Shown: positions 32,478-44,696 of the stretch, piece after piece
Numbering within the stretch: the first letter of the stretch is position 1
Layout: each line of letters starts with the position of its first letter
DNA from: Sialis fuliginosa
Taxonomy: Eukaryota > Arthropoda > Insecta > Megaloptera > Sialidae
Reading direction: 5' to 3'
Assembly: GCA_961205875.1 (NCBI GenBank)
Contig: OY540815.1
Location: 20,707,638 to 20,771,637 of the forward strand
DNA length: 64,000 bases
Made by a program: the position numbers and the translations under genes
The notes under the pieces: model-generated
What the model was told of the DNA's origin: nothing
Seen by the model: the letters and a program-made list of their open reading frames with translations, nothing else
Databases searched by the model: none

Positions 32478-34484
32478 GTCACATCACAACTGTTACAGGA
32501 TGGCCACAAAAAATACATTTTCCCTGATCCTTTCAATAATAAAAGTCATTGTCACTGGACATAATGAACCCAATAAATTTAAAAAATAAATTATACAGTC
32601 CCACAAAAAGGTATTAATTGAATTATGTATTTTTTAATGTTGAAAAATTTTTTAAAAAATTATATCAACTGAAAAATAGAATTAACAAAAAACAAAGTAT
32701 GGTTTTTACTTTTCGCCAATTACTCGGTCAAAAATAGTTGTACAGCGATAAAAAAGAGAAAAGTCTGATCTACAAACGTCATTCATTGGATTTGGTCAAA
32801 AAAAATATCAAAATTGATATACAGGGTGGGGCGTTTAAAGTGTTACAGATTTTTATCTCAGAACCAATACATATTTGAAAAAAATATCTATTTTTTAGAG
32901 TAAAGTCGGTATATATAGAACACTTTTCTTGTTTTGGTTAATAAAACTATGGTTTTTCTTTAAAATCAACCCTTATCATTTCATTGGACAGAGAATTTAA
33001 TCTTTTAACGAGATCGACCAGGAAAAAATGGAATTCTTAAATGAAAACAAAATAAAAATAAAAATTCTAAAACAACATAAAATCAGCCTCTTAAAAAAAA
33101 ATGCGTGTAATATGGACCAGATTGGTATTGGTACCATAATACACAATTATTTACATTATGTTTAATTAAATACAAATTTTTAATTAAAATTAAATTAATA
33201 ATATTTGAAAAAGCACAAAATTCATACTTTTTTTTAATTTCAAATAAAATCAAACAAAACGAAAAAGCTTTTTTATCTAAACTTGCTGTAGGTACTAATA
33301 GGTTAAATTTGTGACTATATTAATACGGGCCTGTCTCTTTCCGAGAAACGCGTTGAATATGAACGATTAAAAAAGTTCACTAATCTATTGATTGTGACCG
33401 TATCAGCGTATTCAAGTTTAGAGTAAACATAGACATCGTCAAAAGTCTGTTGAAAAAAATAACACACTTGTGAACCTAAAATGCAAACAAATAAAATTGT
33501 ACACACATAATGTTGAAAAGTATTTATTTTTTCGTATGTTGCAACGCCATATTTCTCTGATTAATATACAAATAATGAGGGTATGTACTCATTTACTCAC
33601 TGCACCCAAAATAAAATAAAGTAATTTTAAGTTATTTTGAAAACACCATATTCTGTTTTTACACGATTTTGAACAATAAAAAAAATACAAAATTAATGTA
33701 AAATTTATACAATTTATTATTTTCGTACAGTTCTTTTTCTTGTTAAATTAAGTTATTTTATTTGTGAAGACTCAATTTTCGTGTTAATCCATGCTCTATG
33801 TCTATGGTCATACTTTTTTTGGCCTTCCATCTTCGATGATTTAGCCAGGACTTGCATTCTTGACTGCTGGCTTAGCCTTTTCAGACAGCTGTGTTAGGGA
33901 ACACAGGGACACAAGATGAAATGGGAAGTTGCTGATGGACCAATCATAGCAAAAGATAACAAACAGGGAGATTATTCACATAGAACATATAGGAGATTTT
34001 TATTTTTATTTTGGTGTTTCTTAATGTGCATCCCGACACTGTCACACCCATTTTTACATTTTTTTTTTAATTTACAAAACTTTCTATTCATGAAACCAAT
34101 TTTTCACCAACTTCTCGTATTCTGATAGTATTATTTTGTATATACTTATGAATTCTAGATGACAATACAAGATTCATCAATCATTTCCCTTAGATCGTAA
34201 CGCTACAATTTTCAAATAGTTGTCGAGAAATCACGTTTTATTCATTAATTTGGCACCCCTACAAAGGTACATATGCATTATGCATAGATTAGCCAGGTTT
34301 TGTAAACATATATACGTATAACAAGTTCATGTACCTATGTTTTAAATGTAATCAATAATATGTTGGATGATTTGTATTAATTAATTTTAATAGTTTACCA
34401 TTTCCATTGTATAATCTCATTATAATCAAATTTATATGAAATATAACTACATACAATTATAATAATTTAAGGAGTATCCAAATA
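32478..34484. other. No gene seen; one patch of mixed composition
   Basis: Mostly AT-rich. The stretch 33815-33975 has more balanced composition (GCCTTCCATCTTCGATGATT, GACTGCTGGCTTAGCC) and could be an old exon or pseudogene fragment, but no family is recognised and the frame at 33916-34125 quickly becomes T-rich. Confidence 0.35.
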
Positions 34485-35228
34485 AGAGGTTATATTTTAA
34501 AGTCAGCGAATCTGAAACAATTCAATACCCTGTAGAATGCTTTTGTTTTTAATTCATCTCAAATACATAATCGAGTTTTATTTCTAACCTGAATTTCGTT
34601 AAACTAAACCGAGAGGTTATATTTTAAAGTCAGCGAATCTGAAACAATTCAATACCCTGTAGAATGCTTTTGTTTTTAATTCATCTCAAATACATAATCG
34701 AGTTTTATTTCTAACCTGAATTTCGTTAAACTAAACCGAGAGGTTATATTTTAAAGTCAGCGAATCTGAAACAATTCGATACCCTGTAGAATTATTTTGT
34801 TTTTAATTTATCTCAAATACATATAATCAAGTAACCTGTATTTTCGTTAAACTGAACCAAGAGGTTATATATTAAGGTCAGCGAATCTGAAACAATTCGA
34901 TACCCTGTAGAATGCTTTTGTTTTTAATTCATCTCAAATACATAATTGAGTTTTATTTTTAACCTGTATTTTTCATTAAACTAAACCGAGAGGTTATATT
35001 TTAAGATCAGCGAATCTGAAACAATTCGATACCCTGTAGAATGCGTTTGTTTTTAATTCATCTCAATTACATATAATCGAGTTTTATTTTTAACCTGAAT
35101 TTCGTTAAACTGAACTGAGAGGTTATATTTTAAGCTCAGCGAATCTGAAACAATTCGATACCCTGTAGAGTTCTTTTGTTTTTAATTCATCTCAAATGCG
35201 TTATCAAGTTTTATTTTTATTTTTAACC
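34485..35228. repeat. Six-unit tandem repeat, 121-129 bp period
   Basis: Units start with AGAGGTTATATnTTAA at 34485, 34612, 34739, 34860, 34989 and 35118. Each contains CAGCGAATCTGAAACAATTC and ACCCTGTAGAATGCTTTTG. Units 1 and 2 are almost identical; unit 3 to unit 4 is shortened to 121 bp. There are no spacers as in CRISPR, and the DNA is non-coding. Confidence 0.9.
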
Positions 35229-35373
35229 GCATGTGCATGAAAGAATACCTATTTCATACAAAAATACATCAACATAATCTTTAAGAAGACATTTACAAAA
35301 AATCATATGCGCACAATCGACCTCGGCGCGATGTATTATAGTTTGGCGTTGTTATGGGGACCTGCGTCTAGAA

Positions 35374-35389
35374 CCCCCCCCCCCCCCCC
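35374..35389. repeat. C16 homopolymer
   Basis: Sixteen consecutive C on the plus strand in mixed-sequence DNA. Similar runs occur at 9587-9602 and 62542-62560. The two overlapping frames that cross or follow it (35307-35634) are not credible. Confidence 0.9.
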
Positions 35390-35783
35390 TTCTTCAAGTA
35401 ACAGCATGCGTGTGTGTAAGTGCCAGTGTTTCGTACAGGGCCTATCCCAACGCGCGCCGGGTTGTGCCACACACATACATATGTACATATGTATATACAC
35501 ATGAGTTCATTCACCTGAGCAGTTCGTCGCCGACGACGAATACGGCTTTTCTCTCTACTTGTGTCTACTTTTTGTCAATACCTTCGAATATGTGTGCGTG
35601 CGTTTGTATGTGCGTATGTGTGAGGTACATATAAATTGATTTTGTTTTATATATATATACCTTCATAGAAATATTACTTATGTGCTAAGAAAAAACTAAT
35701 TTCGTGGAAATGCTGAATTTTTTACTATCTTGAATTTATGAAATGAAAATTATTTTTATTAAATCGTAATCTTTACTGTATCT

Positions 35784-36012
35784 CAGTAGCGTACCGGAAG
35801 TGGGGGGGAAGAGGACATTTACCTCGGGCGGCAAATTTTAAGTAGCAATCAAAATTACTAGAAAGGCGCAAAATTGTGGATTGCTAGCGGCAAATTCGAA
35901 AAAAAAGCCTAAATTTTTATATTTAGTATATAGTGCACGAGGATTGAGGAAGGGGGGGGGGGGGTAAATTTTCTATCTGCCCAAGGCGGCAGAAACGTAC
36001 AGTACGCCAATG
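35784..36012. mobile_element. hAT MITE with perfect 8-bp duplication
   Basis: It starts CAGTAGCGTACCGGAAG and ends GTACAGTACGCCAATG. CTGTATCT is present on both sides (35776-35783, 36013-36020). It is 229 bp with G-runs at both subterminal zones (G12 near 35947). Non-coding. Confidence 0.85.
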
Positions 36013-36846
36013 CTGTATCTTATGGTTACTAGACGAATTTTGATGTATAAATATTTTTTTTTTTATAAAATTTTATAACTAAAGACCTGCCCCACAAAAT
36101 ACTAATTTTCAAAATTTTTCTTTGATACTTTTATCGTTTAATTTAGGTTTAGGTTAGTTTTTGCGTAACAGCTCTAATTTTTTTAGAGATTTTGGAAATA
36201 CCTCTACTTATTGTTAGTTAGGTTTTTGTTATAAAATATCGAAAATCTATCTCGGACAATCAAAGCAAGCCATGAGTACGCCATATTGTGTATCAAAAGT
36301 GTATTGTTTGTCTGTAGCAAAGGTCAAATGGAAAAAGAAGCACTCTATAGCGTTTTGGAATGATTTATTAAAAATTGCATTTTTGTGTAAAAGTCATTTC
36401 TTATATAAATAAAAATAGAAATTATAGAATAAAACTAGTATTATTTTCGTAATAGGCATTTATGAATACTTATATAAAATTTTGAAAAAAATCCATGATT
36501 TGGGATTAAAATATATAATATAAAGTAATACTTTGATTAATTAATAATATTCTGCAAAATTCATCATATTTTTAAAAAGCACTGCAACGAACTTCATAAA
36601 AATTTTAAAACGTTTGCTTTTATTAAAATCAAGTGTGCCTACTCACACACTGTAAGCACGAATATGTATATAATTGCACAAACACGAACTTTAGCGAGTG
36701 CGTGTGCGTATGTGTGTGTGTAAGTGTGTGTTTGCATGTGTACCATTGGGCTGGGTTCTTTTATTTCATGGATGCCTGATTCGACGGCGGATGACAGGCT
36801 GCTATATATAAATATATATACCCATATTTAGTCCATTTACAGTATA
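36013..36846. other. No gene seen; TG microsatellite
   Basis: AT-rich; TG/GTGT repeats at 36700-36735. Nothing else supported. Confidence 0.45.
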
Positions 36847-37170
36847 CAGTGAAACTTCGTTATAACGCTCTTGAACGGATCAGATCAAAACGCGTTATAA
36901 ACGGAACAGGTTTTAGAAAATAAATATTTTTTCCAAAAATGTAGAATAATAATTTTAATATAAAAGAAAAAACATTACGTATATATAATTAACTCGATTT
37001 CTTGACAATTTTTAAGAATCAAATGGAAAGTTGAACCCGGAATTCCAAGAGTCTTCGCTAAATCTTTTTTGTTTCAACACTTTGTTTAGAATGAAGAGTT
37101 TTGACAAAAGGTTTTCATTATCAACACAAAAGGTATTAACAAACTTTTGCTCGTTATAAACAGGATTTTC

Positions 37171-37909
37171 GAGTACGTTTACACAGCGCTGTTATTCCGG
37201 TTTTACTGTAACCGATGTAGTAAAACTGGAATAGATCCGGAATAAAAACGCTTGTAAACTACATAGACATAGTTATATCTATTTAGCCAACTCCAAAAAA
37301 TATAAGTATCTACGAAGTATAGGGATTTCATTGTAATGCACTTCGCATTAACTCTTGAAAAAGCGTTGTCAGTTAGAACATGGTTAAACACGTGAGACGA
37401 AGAGATTGAAAATTAAAGAAAGCGTGATTCGTGGAATATATAGAAGACAGAGTATTTTTGGGATTTAGCGTATTTCAAATTGAAATTATAATTCCAGCTG
37501 ACGTTACTTATTCTCGTATATGTAAATAGCATCGCTTAACCCATTAATCCCCAATGTTGCGTAAACGAAACATTTAAAAACAATTGTTTTTTTTTTTAAA
37601 TATGCCATTGAATGGAATGTATGCCAAGTATCAAGAGCATCTACACACAAACTGTTGAACTATTTCACACTAAGTAATAAGTTCTGATTTTCCAACGTTG
37701 CGTAAACGCAACATTTTGTCATAAAAAAAATAAAAACATGTAATTTTTTTTAACTTCATAAACAGTTATTTGAGTATATGTTTAGTAATAAAATGCATTA
37801 AAAACATCGAATCAGTTTTATTTTCTAGCCTTGGGAATTAATGGGTTAAAACGGTTTTACTACATCGGTTACAGTAAAACCGGAACAACAGCACTGTGTA
37901 AACATACTC
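37171..37909. mobile_element. Foldback MITE with ends GAGTACGTTTACACAG, nested
   Basis: A left arm (37171-37230) with GTTTACACAGCGCTGTT and ACCGATGTAGTAAAAC pairs with the right arm (37850-37909). It sits inside the Tigger-like copy 2 and is split by the piggyBac-like MITE 37536-37849. Its superfamily is not clear. Confidence 0.75.
37536..37849. mobile_element. piggyBac-like MITE, copy 1 (TTAA duplication)
   Basis: TTAA CCCATTAATCCC at the left mirrors GGGAATTAATGGG TTAA at the right, with the TTAA target duplicated at 37536-37539 and 37846-37849. The interior carries GTTGCGTAAACGnAAC twice. A relative is at 54272-54909. It is the innermost and youngest of three nested elements. Confidence 0.8.
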
Positions 37910-38381
37910 TAATATTTGTATATTAAATTAATTTACATGTCGAGGTCGGAATCATGGAAAAAGCGCGTAATACACGGTATAGCGTTATATCGAAGTTTCA
38001 CTATATATGTATATATATGTACATGCTGCATACATACATTCAATGCATATGGTCGTAGGTTAGGGTTTGCTTACCACGAAACAAAAACTTTACGGGTGTG
38101 TGTGTGTATGCGTGTGTGTGAGTGTGTGTGTAGATCTCTCGTGCTGATATTCAAGCATGCTTAATCGACAGTACGTATTATTAAAAATACCGGTATGATA
38201 TCAGTAATACGCCATATCATCATTAATATTTTTTTCATGATGTGGGGAGAAAATTGCGTGCAAAAAAATTTGAATATTTATGAATATGGAAGATTTAAAC
38301 TTTTCACGGTCATCACTGAGCTTGAAATTAGTCTGTATGAATACTAATATGATTTAATTTAACGTCGGACTACTAGTCCAA

Positions 38382-38721
38382 GAGGTGAGCGCCAAAAATT
38401 GCAACTACTTTATAAAGGTTGATTTTTTGATATTACGTCACATTTGTGGTGTAGAGATACAGCCTGCCGTCAGTCAGCTAGTTTCGTTAGCGTTTGGCGC
38501 AGGGGCGGCTTTATTTTTGTAAAAATATTGCAACTACTTTATAAAATCTGAAAATTTATTTATAAGCAGTATACTAAGCAAGAACCCCTTTTATCATAAT
38601 CAGCCTTTAAAATATTGCAAACTAGCTGACTGACGGCAGGCTGTATCTCTACACCACAAATGTGACGTAATATCAAAAAATCAGCCTTTATAAAGTAGTT
38701 GCAATTTTTGGCGCTCACCTC
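38382..38721. mobile_element. Foldback MITE with ~105-bp near-perfect arms
   Basis: The left arm from GAGGTGAGCGCCAAAAATTG and the right arm ending CAATTTTTGGCGCTCACCTC are inverted copies over more than 100 bp, including CTGCCGTCAGTCAGCTAGTT. The loop is about 120 bp. Flanking duplications are unclear. Near-identity of the arms suggests recent spread or gene conversion. Confidence 0.8.
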
Positions 38722-40124
38722 CCCGACTATACATGCGCTTATGTAAAATACAAATTACATACACGATTTATATGTGGGAGGGAAATATGAGATTTGTTCA
38801 AAACTGCCTTTATCCCTTTTCCTACATTTATAGTTTTATGTTCGGTTAAGTCCGGTATTATAAAGAAATAACTTTTATTAGCTAACAAGAACTTTAAAAT
38901 GGGGCAGGGACGTCCGCATTCATTTTTCTAAAGGGGAAAATTTGTAAGAAAGACCCTCACCCCCCGAAAAAAACGTAGGGTAAGTTAGGATTATAATATA
39001 AGTGCATTTTTGCTCTCTACAAATTACAAAATTTGAACAAATTCGTAAACTAAATATTGCATTTCCTTTGGATTTTCGATTATTGCGGCATCGGATATAA
39101 CGACAACTCGGTTATAACGTCAGAATTACTTCTGATAAGTTAATATCCCTATTTATATAGGGAAAATTTTGACGTTATAACTTGGCTATAACGTCAAAAT
39201 TTTCTTTTTTTCTTTTGAGTTCCTTGTGTTTTATGTGCCCGATAAATGTATTTTGAGAAAAAATAAGTTTTTGGCTCTGTATCACAAACAGTTGCATTTA
39301 TTTTCTAATTATTTTGAATACTAATTTTTAGCCCTGTAACAGCATCTGAATTAATTTTTTTATGAGATACAAAAATTATTGTACGTGGTTGATTTTTATT
39401 TTTTTCCCCGACCTTAGTTACAACGTCACTTGGTTATAACAACATATAACATGTGATCCCTAGAATGTTCGAGTTTGAAAGAGACAAACTTTTCAAAATT
39501 TTTAAAAACAACACATTACTGTTGAGGTACCTTACATTATGTATATTAAATTAGGTCATATCGCAGGACGAGGAAGTGCTCCATTTGCCCCTCCCCCTCT
39601 GCAGACGTCTATGAAATAAGTTATCAAACTTATCTGTTAATTAGAACGATGGTATCCATCTAACGTGGACGAAACTGCGGGTGCGCCTTCATTTATAATA
39701 TAAGTAATAATACCTTTAATGTCATCGCAACAGCTAAAGTTGATAAACATTTTCAATTTCTTACCAAAGCACTTGATCAGAAAGATTGAGCATCTAATAC
39801 ATTAAATATCCCCTTCCTCCTCTCTCTCACACACACACACAAATCGTGTAGAGTGAGACGTCCTTATACATGTAAAAGTGTGTGAGAAGGCAATATATAT
39901 CGCAGAGATCTAGATCCGATTCGATGTGGTTTGACTTGGATCGAGTTGGCGTTGGTTTTTACGACGTGTGAAATGTTTAGACTATTGGCTTGTATTGATG
40001 AATTTCGCGCAATAGGGTGATTTCGAGGCCATCTACAGTCACCACGCCATTGTTTCGAACTTAAGTTAAATGTGCTTGTGTAAGTGTGTATACGCATTAT
40101 TACAGAGGCGGTGTGTCAAAAATT
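38722..40124. other. No gene seen; Tigger-like fragment with TTATAACG motifs
   Basis: At 39085-39200 and 39410-39445 the motif CGGTTATAACGTC and its inverse recur (TTTTGACGTTATAAC), as in decayed pogo/Tigger elements. The CA microsatellite lies at 39825-39842. The minus frame at 39864-40097 has slightly balanced composition but no recognisable product. Confidence 0.4.
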
Positions 40125-40700
40125 GATGCAAAAAAACATCTGCCAAGTGAATGCACAGTGCTTCCTCGTGCTAAATTCACCAATTATTGAACGATTTAAA
40201 TAAAAATCGATAAATTGGTTAACCATTTAATTTTTAAGCAATTTTACTAAAAAAATATTAGTTCGAAATTTTTCTTAAGACGTACCTGATTATTTTTTCG
40301 TATTTTTTTAGTTTTCAAATTCGATCTAAATCTAAATTTAGGCAAACGTCAGAATGACATTAAATTTAAAAAAACAAAACACGATTTTTTAAAACAAATT
40401 GAGATAAATCTTCGTAAGGGAATATTTTACAACAAACGTTGTAGACCCATATTATAGGAAATTGAATGCTCTACAAAAAAGATCCTATAAAAATTTTACG
40501 TAACATGTATCGTTCTTGAAATATCTTGAAAAAATAAATATTTTAAAATGTCACCCCACCCCCTTACACACGATTTTGAAATAGGACCGTTCTCAAGCCA
40601 GACCCAACCATCCAACCAAGTTTCATTATGTGTTAAGGATTCAGGGGAAAGACACACAGACAGACGGACGGACGGACAAACAGACAGACACGGAACGAAA
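40125..40700 (+). repeat. Dispersed repeat R2, copy 3, with ACAGACGGACGGACGG end
   Basis: Longest R2 copy: CATCTGCCAAG, AGTGCTTCCTCGTGCTAAAT, TTGTAGACCCATATTATAGG, ATGTCACCCCACCCCC, then an ACAGACAGACGG-type run at 40660-40695. The small frames at 40548-40815 lie inside this repeat. Confidence 0.55.
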
Positions 40701-41225
40701 AGTGTTTATCTTGAGCTGAAACGGAAAGAGTACCATTTTTCTCAGGAATGGTTAGGTTAGGTAATGTAAGAAATACCTTGTAAAAAGATTTTGATTTGCT
40801 GTTGATCGAAATCAAATATATTTTAAGTCGTCTAACACCGGCCCTGTAAGTTTTAGTCGCGCATTCTGCTGGTATTTAATGCTCGTTTTACGAGCCCCAA
40901 GAAATGAGATTTGTGGTACAATGCACGATGGCAATTTACACACAACACGCCAATGGGAAACGGAGTCGTTAAAAAACTCACATAGTTAAAAAAATATTAA
41001 GCAGACTTTAATATTTCTCTCGCGTAATATCCGTCCCTTTTCATCATCTGTCTTTGTTTACATGTGACATTTTTTTTCAAACATAAAGTTATAATAAAAC
41101 ATTTTTTTACACGGAATTGTAAACATATACAATTTTTCCGTTTTATTTAAGAATGATTTTTTTTATTTAAAATAATTTATTACCTATTAAAGTTAATAAA
41201 TCGATATTTTTCTAGCATCTAAGTC

Positions 41226-41661
41226 CAGCGGTTTTAAACTTATATGGTCTAGGGACCTCCTTTTGAACAATTATTCAAGTAACCCCCTTCCGCGAATAGA
41301 AAAACAAAGAAAAATCGTTAGATATTAATTAATCACTGGTAAATAGAAATGTAAAAGTACCACGTGGTTCAAATCAGATCTGGTTTTTAATCTGTGGAGG
41401 TCCACAAAGATCTCTGAAGATCGTTGTAACGTTGAAAATTCATCAATTTTCAACGTTTCACTCTATCACGATCTATAACTATCTTTAGAGATCTTTATAG
41501 ATCGTTGTAGATCTTTACAGCTCTCCACAAATCAAAAACCAGTGGAAAAATATGATTTTTTCTCAAAATGCCGATCTATCAAGATCTGGTTTGATCACAT
41601 CAAATCTAAATTTTTTTTCGAGACCTCTGGGGGTCCGCGGACCCTAGTTTAAAAACCATTG
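41226..41661. mobile_element. hAT-like element with an internal GATCT-rich foldback
   Basis: The left end CAGCGGTTTTAAACTTATA and the right end AGTTTAAAAACCATTG are related to the 44311 and 58327 MITEs. Flanks ATCTAAGT (41217-41224) and ATCTAAAT (41662-41669) agree at seven of eight positions. The interior has an inverted pair (GGTTTTTAATCTGTGGAGG, CTCCACAAATCAAAAACC) and a perfect inner palindrome AACGTTGAAAATT/AATTTTCAACGTT, plus many AGATCT/GATCTT motifs. Confidence 0.65.
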
Positions 41662-41669
41662 ATCTAAAT

Positions 41670-42870
41670 TATAAAACAAAGGAAGGAGCAGTGTAGAACA
41701 GTCCCGATCCAGAGGACATTAATTGAAAAAAGAAGAATATTTTCCCCTTAAAAATATACTCATTTAATTCATTAAACAAATTATTGTAAAATGTAAACTA
41801 CACAAATATATACTAAAATATTACATTTAACAAAATAAAATTTTCATAGGAATTGGGGGGGGGGATGACCCAGTACATCAAAAATAAATTTCACAAGGAT
41901 ATTATTTTACGTCACCATAATGTATTTATTTTACAAATTGTTACTCATTATAATACGGTAAAACATCACGTTTAGGTAAAAAACATTCCCCTCCCACCTC
42001 CCCTTTGTGGACACCCATGGAAATTATTACTATAAAACAAACATGGGTATAAATTAGTATTATCCCGAAATAGATTTTTTAATAAAAGTGTACAGATATC
42101 TATCTACTTCTTATAAAGGTTAACAATTTGTATTGCTAAATGATATTTCACGATATTGTCATTTCGGCAAGAAGGGAAATTAAATTACATAAAATGAAAT
42201 TCTGATGTCTTCGGAGCGTGACCTCTGACATATAATAAAGAAAATTTATTGTTCGACATAATAATTTATTCTTCTTTCTTTTACAAGTCCAACTCATTAT
42301 CTGTTTTCTAACGATACTTGTTATTTATTACTATTTCAACATTAACTTCGAGATCCTTTTCTCATAACTGGTATAATCGAAATAACAACAACTTAAAATA
42401 TTATTTTTTATCAATACATAACGAGCACGGTTCGTGGATTTTTGACAGTGTATAGGTAACTTATGACCTGTATGAAAAATAACACATACATCCCCCCCCC
42501 TGCATACATGAGTGATCTAGTTTATTACAAATCGCTCTTGAAATGATTGATTCCTTCGCAAGGTTAATTATAGACCCTAAAGTGCACTTCATACCTACCA
42601 CGTTATTGATTAGCCTTTATTAAAAAAGATAAATAGGATACTAGAATAGTCTTTCTATTGAACTGGAGTGATCGATTTTACAGGTCAGGGAATATATAAA
42701 ATTACATCGAGAATGCTATATTCAACTTTTAAATAAAATAAACTGCTTTTACCAGCACAAGACATTTTTAATACATCATTTTTTTATTCTTTTGGGAGTG
42801 TACATTAGTTACGAAACTTTACATTGGAAATTTGGGGTAGTCCATAAAGTTACTTACGTTATAAGTTATA
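41670..42870. other. No gene seen
   Basis: AT-rich, with G10 at about 41856 and C10 near 42492. No coding sequence or repeat partner recognised. Confidence 0.45.
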
Positions 42871-43045
42871 AGGTACTGGCACCAGTCTTGGATATGACCC
42901 CAGTAATGGCAATGTTTTAATTAAATGTACTGAATTAGAAATATTTTTTGATATTTAATTACTACCATTTCAGAATATTAATCTATATACATTTAACTGT
43001 CTTACAGCGTGATTTGATGACAATAGGTGTCAAAATGATGGACTT
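42871..43045. mobile_element. TA-flanked MITE, AGGTACTGGCACCAGT family, copy D (truncated)
   Basis: It begins TA AGGTACTGGCACCAGTCTTGG and follows copy C for about 170 bp up to GGTGTCAAAATGATGGAC, then is lost. No right end. Confidence 0.7.
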
Positions 43046-43504
43046 ATTTATATATATATAATATACATAAAAAAGTAAAAATGAACCCTTCCACGTTTCA
43101 AACTTTAGAATATTAAATTATAATAATAAAAATAATTCTACGCAATGAAAAATCCCCCCAAGTGGAATGAATTATTATTTAAAGACGCTCGTCACTGACG
43201 TCCATTGAACCAATATTTTTAATTTTAAAAACAAGTCAGTGAAATATTAAACGTGACCGTGACACGTGAGTTATTACCGTGCCACGTGAGAGCTGCTACG
43301 ACGGTCACCGATTTTAGGAAAATCGGAAATGTGTCGCTAACAAATGTTTTGACTAAAAATAAAATATTATGCAAAATATTTTTATACGGTATCATGAAAA
43401 TTCATCCGGATTTTAATAAATAAAAGGAGCAGGTACATAAAATTATTTAAAATATAAACACAATTTTGGTTATTCCAACAGGATATTTATCTTTTTCTAT
43501 CAAG

Positions 43505-43760
43505 TTTAATATATTTAAATACTAAAATTCGGAATATCAAATATTTATTGCCACAAAATTTACGTATACAATTTTCAATAGATTACATAATAATTTAATT
43601 GCACAAATACATGAGTACTATAAACGAAGGGTAGTTCTTTATCTAGCAAATGAATTTCAAAATATCGGTCTTTGTTTGATACATGGAGAAATGATTTAAA
43701 TATTATAATAATCAAATGGGAGGAGCCTACTAAGTTTGTGATAAACAAAAATGAATACAA
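43505..43760 (-). repeat. Dispersed repeat R4, copy (inverted)
   Basis: It is the reverse complement of 51430-51640 for more than 200 bp: TTCGGAATATCAAATATTTA, CATGAGTACTATAAACGAAG and GAGCCTACTAAGTTTGTGAT all match in mirrored order, the last also with 8570-8605. The frame at 43575-43760 lies in this repeat. Confidence 0.6.
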
Positions 43761-44265
43761 ACTGCAAGACCATTAATGCAGGCGACTGTACATATTATAC
43801 TATGTCACATAGGAAATTAAGAGATAAATGTGAAATAATATAACTTATTACCAAATGGCATAACATACACATAAACAATTTGTCGATTCCTGGTAATAAA
43901 CATCAATAAAATAAACACAACCGTATGGGAAAATATACACACATGTGATAATCATCTTTAAAAAGATGTTTAGAGATGTTAGAAATTCAGACCAAGTAAG
44001 GTTTACATTGAGAGAGCAGGTTTCGGTTTACAGAACTCGTTTTAGTACAAATTTCAATTTGTAATTTTATCGTTGCTGTATTTAAGTACCACCACTTTTA
44101 TCAATAAATTCAACCTAACTAACATTTACACTGATACAAACATCATGTACAAATTCTTCAAACAGATTTATTATTCTGTTATGCAGTTCTTTATAATCCC
44201 ATTGTTGGCTCTGTCCTAACATTGTAAATATTTTTTACTCGCAATAGAATCAATTTTGAAAGTTT

Positions 44266-44694
44266 TGCAGGGGTTATTTTCAACTGCAAATACTTTTTTT
44301 TACTCTACACCAGCGGTTCTTAAACTAGAGTCCGCGGACCCCCAGGGGTATACTGAACTTTTGTCAGGAGTATGTGAAACATGTTTGGCATAAATTAAAG
44401 GATTTTTACATTTCCATTTATCAGTGATTAATTACTATCTAACTACCTTCTTTGTTTTTCTGTCAGGAGGGGTCCCTGAAATATATGAGGGTCCCTAGAC
44501 CACATAATTTTAAGAACCGCTGCTCTACACTGTATATTGACCTTTTTTTTTGCTTTACACTTACATTTTTTTATATTTTTCTTTCTACTTGAAATTTTTC
44601 AACTACACAAATTAGTTTTTACAACTACATTTTTCATTTTTGGAACTGCAGAAACAAGCTACAACTACACACTAAAATAAAATAACCCCTGAGT
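44266..44694. mobile_element. MITE, AGGGGTTATTTT family, copy B, with nested hAT
   Basis: Ends CAGGGGTTATTTTCAACTG and AAAATAACCCCTG; the interior is the reverse complement of copy A (2948-3206). It is interrupted by the hAT MITE 44311-44522. Confidence 0.7.
44311..44522. mobile_element. hAT MITE with perfect 8-bp duplication
   Basis: It starts CAGCGGTTCTTAAACTAG and ends TTTTAAGAACCGCTG. CTCTACAC is duplicated exactly on both sides (44303-44310, 44523-44530). It is 212 bp, non-coding, and related to 58327-58534. Confidence 0.87.
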
Positions 44695-44696
44695 GA

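Larger units (their letters stand above)
36847..38003. mobile_element. Tigger/pogo-like MITE, copy 2, split by nested insertions
   Basis: The left end CAGTGAAACTTCGTTATAAC and right end TATCGAAGTTTCACTA match copy 1 (15698-16039), with TA at 36845-36846 and 38004-38005. The element is interrupted at about 37171 by a second transposon that itself contains a third. Confidence 0.8.

Noticed and set aside
34485-35228. CRISPR-like array
   Set aside because: Whole 121-129-bp units repeat head to tail with no unique spacers, in eukaryotic DNA.
39864-40097. Minus-strand 77-codon frame
   Set aside because: Composition is moderately balanced, but there is no recognisable domain or splice context.
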